Assembly (NCBI GenBank): GCA_028565635.1
Contig: JAOXYB010061079.1
Coordinates: 1 to 10,689 of the forward strand
DNA from: Phoronis ovalis
Taxonomy: Eukaryota; Phoronida; Phoronidae
DNA: 10,689 nucleotides
Direction: 5' to 3'
The notes below the pieces were generated by a model. The model searched no databases, was not told the origin of the DNA, and saw only the letters and a program-made list of their open reading frames with translations. Numbering within the stretch: the stretch's first letter is position 1; each line of letters starts with the position of its first letter. Of this stretch, positions 7,178-10,689 are shown one piece after another. The position numbers and the translations under genes were made by a program.

Positions 7178-8163
7178 GTACAAAATTTGCAATTTCAAAA
7201 AATGTATGCAGGAGTATTAGTTTAATAGCTCTAAAGTACTAATTAAATTGTCTAAAATTGTTAAATTCCATAATATAAGCATAACTGGTGAAACAGAGCC
7301 AATAATCAATTTTTTAATGCTTGAAATGTTAAAAATGCTGTATTTAACAAAAAAAAACAAGGAATTTTCACAAATATTAATAATTTCATAACATTCTTAT
7401 TTAAAACTGAATCATCCTTATTTAGGTTAAGTTGAAATAATATCTTAAGACAAAGACACTGTTATACAATTTTAAAGTCATTACATAAGCTCTTAAGTAA
7501 TTCTTAAAAAATATTCCAATATCTTACATCAAGACATTTACTTTGTACCCTATTATAATACTTTCAAGACCTTGGGTGTTTTTCTTGCGGGCGTGTTTCT
7601 TGTATTTATTTAATTATGATTTAACCCAAAGAACTATGACTTGAAAAAATATGAATAACTACATTTTAAGATGTTTAATTTATAAAAATTGATCACGAAA
7701 TACTGGAACACATTTTAGATGTAAAAGACTTATATAAGATTGAAGACATTTCAGAAAAAAAATTATTTTACACACCAAGATGCGATATTTCAAAGGCGTT
7801 TAATACCTTCTTCTTCAGACAAAGTATTATACTGTCAAAATGTCAAAGTATAAGTATGTTAATATTTATTTTAAGTTTTCTTATTTATATGTAACTCATC
7901 TTTTTTGATCCATGTTTAAGGATGCCTTCTGTAATTTTTTTTTAAATCCATGATTTAAATATAATAAGACAATGCACTCTGAGAAAAAACATACAACTTA
8001 AAAAGTAATTGAATCTCTTTAAAACCAAAAATATTAAGGGGTTCTGGGCAGACATGGAAATTAATGAAATAGAAAAAATAAAAAGTCTGCAACCAGTAAC
8101 TGGAAAACATGCAGTGTGGTTCCAATGGCAGCATGTAGCCTCTATCAAATACCAAAAATGATG
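7178..8163. other. A+T-rich spacer with one protein-like open frame
   Basis: The frame at 7679-7894 is open for 71 codons without an early ATG. Its first half, around residues 3-36, is rich in D, E and K (for example EHILDVKDLYKIEDISEKK), which is unusual for spacer. ACATTTTAG at 7711-7719 and GTATGT near 7855 could bound an exon. That length is still expected by chance a few times in 10 kb of such DNA. At 7573-7602 a 15-bp sequence (TGGGTGTTTTTCTTG, CGGGCGTGTTTCTTG) is repeated in tandem with three differences. Nothing else was found. Confidence 0.35.
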
Positions 8164-8234
8164 AAAAAAATAGAAAAAGCAACATATTAAAGCTGTTAAA
8201 CAGACTAGTAGACTGTTGCTTTTTCTATTTTTTT
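8164..8234. repeat. Perfect 21-bp stem-loop
   Basis: The arms at 8164-8184 and 8214-8234 are perfect complements over 21 bp, with a 29-base loop. The left arm ends in TAGAAAAAGCAACA and the right arm begins TGTTGCTTTTTCTA. With a small bulge, pairing can continue outward for several A/T pairs. Total size (about 71 bases) and stem length are in the range of an animal microRNA precursor. The outer third is an A-run against a T-run, however, and the pairing is more perfect than usual. A fold-back element remnant is the main alternative. A related A-rich string at 8067-8092 (GAAATAGAAAAAATAAAAAG) suggests local duplication. Confidence 0.55.
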
Positions 8235-8594
8235 TCGTTTTTTAAAATAAGAACATGTTATGTACATTGCGGTTTTACTTAAAAGTTTAGTTTAAAAATA
8301 AAAAAATGATTAAAGTAGTTTATGTAGCTGCGAATTCTTGATTTTTCATCAGTTCTGATATCAACTTTGGTTAGATCAAGCCAATCAAGTATTATTAAAG
8401 ACAATTTTTTTTTTAATTATTAATTTAGAGATTTGTATCAGCTGAAAGGACGGCTTTTATTTTTTTCCCACATAAATGAGATGGACATTTCAACGTAAGA
8501 AATATTACACAGAAAAAAAACTGCCTTATCATCAGTGCTTCTAACTTAATTTTTAAAACATTGCAAAGTGTCACGTCTGATGACAACTGTAGCC
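8235..8594. other. A+T-rich spacer
   Basis: No gene is supported. CTTGATT (8337-8343) and a later AATCAAG (about 8384-8390) are complementary but 40 bases apart. Long T-runs occur near 8406-8414 and A-runs near 8511-8520. Confidence 0.4.
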
Positions 8595-8646
8595 ATCAAT
8601 TGATCAATGTAATGCCCGCACATTACACATTTTACTATAAGTGTGT
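8595..8646. repeat. Cluster of adjoining small palindromes
   Basis: Four structures sit side by side within 52 bases. ATCAATTGAT is at 8595-8604 and ATTGATCAAT, overlapping it, at 8599-8608. GTAATG-CCCGCA-CATTAC is a 6-bp stem at 8609-8626, and ACACA with TGTGT is at 8625-8646. Each alone could be chance; the density is higher than elsewhere in the window. TCGGGA occurs twice just downstream, around an inverted GGGAATCCC. Confidence 0.45.
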
Positions 8647-9038
8647 AGTGTATGCAGAAATGAATAATTACTTTTGTGCAAGCCCTCGGGAATCCCAATT
8701 CGGGATATCAAATACTGCTTTTCATGCTCAAAATAATGTTTAACAATATATAGTTCGAGTGATTAAATACTACATAGTACCTTCTCATAAATCATAGGTA
8801 TAATACTTATCAGATTATAACAATGTTTCCAAAAAAAAACACGATGATAGTCTTGTCTCCAATTTGTCATAGCAGAAGATCTGTACAAATCACAAAATGG
8901 CTCAAGGTATTTCTTAACTTAAAAAAGTGAACTCAGAACCTGGCACTCTACAGCTTGAATGGGTGTTTTATATAGTGCTGCAAGAACTTTCACTACCATA
9001 TTTTTAGAAAGTAATTCAAATGATATATAACAGAAATT
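8647..9038. other. Spacer with a weak exon-like site
   Basis: TCCAATTTGTCATAGCAG (ending at 8875) and CAAG|GTATTT (donor at 8907) bracket 31 bases open in all three frames. The splice-site pattern is good but the segment is too short to judge. No other feature is visible. Confidence 0.3.
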
Positions 9039-9068
9039 AACACTTTAATCACTGCTTTGTGAAGTGTT
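9039..9068. repeat. 30-bp hairpin
   Basis: AACACTT (9039-9045) pairs with AAGTGTT (9062-9068), and inside it CAC pairs with GTG around a six-base loop. A four-base bulge separates the two stem parts on the left. A lone small stem with no associated gene. Confidence 0.45.
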
Positions 9069-9483
9069 CATCACAACAATAGGAGTCGTAAACAGGTTCA
9101 GCATATCCATGTTTAAGGGCTCAAAGATGTGTTGTTTTACTCTCAACATTTGACTAAAGCTTTTTTCTTATTTTGGTAATACAATCCAAAAGGCGGACAC
9201 ACAAAGTACACATTTCAAAAGATACTACTCTCAACTTTACACATCTAAAAGTTTAGTGGCAGACGTTAAAATATGACAAGACATTTTTGGAAATTACTTT
9301 TCAAAAAGAATAACTCAAAAACCTCACCACCAACAAATGTAAAAAAGGTTCAAAATTATTCTCATATTTTTAACACTGCTTCACTCAAAAATTATGAATT
9401 TTCAGATCCTAGGTACAAATTAGAAGAAATGTTCTTACATACATAACTTTCATATTTAATTGTTGAACATTCCATTAATCAGA
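9069..9483. other. A+T-rich spacer
   Basis: No gene, RNA or repeat was recognised. Frames on both strands are broken by frequent stops. Confidence 0.4.
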
Positions 9484-9541
9484 CTCTCTACTCCCTTTCT
9501 CAACCCATCCCTCCCCTCCCCTCTCCCACTCTACCTGTCTT
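9484..9541. other. Polypyrimidine tract with minus-strand G-quadruplex motif
   Basis: The plus strand is almost purely pyrimidine over about 58 bases, sharply different from the A+T-rich surroundings. At 9509-9527 the runs CCC-T-CCCC-T-CCCC-TCT-CCC are read on the minus strand as four runs of three or four Gs with loops of 3, 1 and 1 bases. This fits the canonical G-quadruplex rule, with an i-motif possible on the plus strand. Mirror-like purine/pyrimidine tracts of this sort can also form triplex DNA. On the minus strand the tract lies just after a donor-like ACAG|GTAGAG (9530-9538), but no convincing exon is attached. Confidence 0.6.
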
Positions 9542-9635
9542 TTAATCATGACTCTGTTAGTGAAGCCACTTGAAAGAAAGCTCCCTCAACATTTACATAC
9601 CCATCAAAATACAAAAAGCCTTCTGAAATATTAAT
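9542..9635. other. Spacer
   Basis: Short stretch between the pyrimidine tract and the A-rich tract. Nothing further is visible. Confidence 0.4.
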
Positions 9636-9670
9636 ACAAATAAAACCAAAAAAAAACAAAAAAACAAACA
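9636..9670 (+). repeat. A-rich tract
   Basis: About 35 bases of A interrupted by single C or T (ATAAAACC then A9, C, A7, C). It could be a decayed poly(A) tail of a retroposed copy, but no body of a SINE or LINE is recognisable upstream. A simple-sequence origin is as likely. A perfect palindrome CTGCATGCAG follows at 9687-9696. Confidence 0.45.
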
Positions 9671-10247
9671 ATATTTATTAGATGTTCTGCATGCAGGATA
9701 CTATTGTCATTTTTACTGCTGGTGCCTGTTTGAACCATGCACTCATTCAATGTAAGCACAATAATTAACGCACTGGTATACACTTGTTTGACAAAATAAT
9801 TCAGTGCAACTGCCACCAGGTTAATAATTGATCACACCTTAGATGCCTTGAAATCAAGTGGCTTTCCACCTACATCTAAATTTAGACATTTAATATTTAG
9901 CTAAAATCTTTTGAGGAGTCCTTATTTTCAAGAAACTGAAATTAAGAGGTTTACCTATCCACAGATATCTATTACTCCCATTCAGCTCAACTACTTACCC
10001 AGGCTACTTACAACTATTTATTCTAGTTGTTATGCATAAACATCAAAACTAAAGTGCCTTTAAGACTGTGGACAAACATTTTTAAAACTTGTAACTGAAC
10101 CATCCCCTTATATAAATTCTCTTTTCATTTCATTGTCATTTTATTCTAAGTCTACATATAACTAACTACTTGTCCACATTTTTGTGTTATTTGATTGTTG
10201 AAACTAGAAAAAAAAAATAAAAACATCTTTGCCACTTAAGTATTCAT
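9671..10247. other. A+T-rich spacer
   Basis: Apart from the 10-bp palindrome at 9687-9696 nothing stands out. A 61-codon minus-strand frame (9631-9816) has no recognisable feature and overlaps the A-rich tract, where it encodes a run of F and V. Confidence 0.4.
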
Positions 10248-10266
10248 CAAGCTTGTCATAAGCTTG
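10248..10266. repeat. Small hairpin with AAGCTT arms
   Basis: CAAGCTT, a GTCAT loop and AAGCTTG form a perfect 7-bp stem whose arms each contain the self-complementary AAGCTT. It lies about 50 bases before the minisatellite. Confidence 0.5.
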
Positions 10267-10317
10267 GTTTGTATTTGATAGTCTCATTCAATCAAGCTAA
10301 CTTTGAGTGATAAGTGA

Positions 10318-10361
10318 GTGGTATGAATGTGGTATGAATGTGGTTTGAATGTGGTATGATT
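10318..10361 (+). repeat. 11-bp minisatellite, four copies
   Basis: GTGGTATGAAT is repeated four times head to tail (10318-10328, 10329-10339, 10340-10350, 10351-10361). Copies 3 and 4 each carry one A-to-T change. The array ends at a T8 run. Eleven is not a multiple of three and stops occur, so it is not a coding repeat. Copy number may vary between individuals. Confidence 0.8.
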
Positions 10362-10689
10362 GTTTTTTTTCCACAAAATTTCTAACTTTAAAACATAAAT
10401 TAAATTGAGTGACATATGAATCAAAATACTATTTATTTTTAAAGTAGAAAGACCATAGATTTTACCATCAACCATTTAGTTCATTATGAATTTAATTATA
10501 TAGCAATCATAGGTATTTCATAATTAGTAACTAGTAATAAATTAATTTTGTAAAATCTGTATTCTTTCTGCCATTAGTTTTTTCAGCATACTGAATGGAG
10601 AACAGATTCTTACAAGTATAATTCATTATTAGATATCTGTTATGAAATCAAGTGCAGAATTTGCATCATCCAAAACACAACAGGCATTA
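10362..10689. other. A+T-rich spacer
   Basis: No gene or repeat is visible. Several AATAAA-like strings (for example near 10534) are expected at this base composition and have no transcript to end. Confidence 0.4.

Noticed and set aside
8561-8743. 60-codon plus-strand frame
   Set aside because: It crosses the palindrome cluster, has no splice or start context and is of chance length.
1-10689. CRISPR array, bacterial operon or phage content
   Set aside because: No evenly spaced short repeats with unique spacers, no long frames and no ribosome-binding-site-led genes; the sequence is eukaryotic in character.

Overview
The window reads as non-coding DNA from a eukaryotic nuclear genome, intronic or intergenic. 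It is strongly A+T-rich, with many homopolymer runs. No reading frame on either strand reaches 100 codons, and there are no bacterial-style gene blocks or Shine-Dalgarno-led starts. A degenerate dispersed repeat with G/C-run termini (3472-3851) and two motif-rich repeats (1795-1990 and 2264-2480) look, from memory and untested, like repeats common in marine invertebrates, bivalve molluscs especially. Mollusc is therefore a weak inference, not an identification.

Layout. Bases 1-1630 are A+T-rich with short chance-length frames. A splice-flanked, protein-like segment lies at 1634-1719. Two repeat patches follow: AATGCTC motifs at 1795-1990 and CCTTTCCTGGACT motifs at 2264-2480. A second exon-like segment is at 2781-2848. 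From about 3209 to 5600 there is an old, strongly diverged direct-repeat array with units of about 0.5-0.65 kb. A 380-bp element with short terminal inverted repeats interrupts it at 3472-3851. A minus-strand exon-like segment (6560-6616) and a plus-strand one (7119-7177) come next. Further on are a 21-bp perfect stem-loop (8164-8234), a cluster of small palindromes (8595-8646), a polypyrimidine tract with a G-quadruplex motif on the minus strand (9484-9541), and an 11-bp minisatellite (10318-10361).

No complete gene can be called. The plus-strand exon-like segments do not join in one reading frame: 1634-1719 leaves two codon bases, while 2781-2848 and 7119-7177 each need one from the exon before. 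Either exons are missed, the segments belong to different transcripts, or some are chance. The most solid observations are the repeat array, the terminal-inverted-repeat element, the long stem-loop, the G-quadruplex motif and the minisatellite. No tRNA, rRNA, CRISPR array or intact transposase was found.
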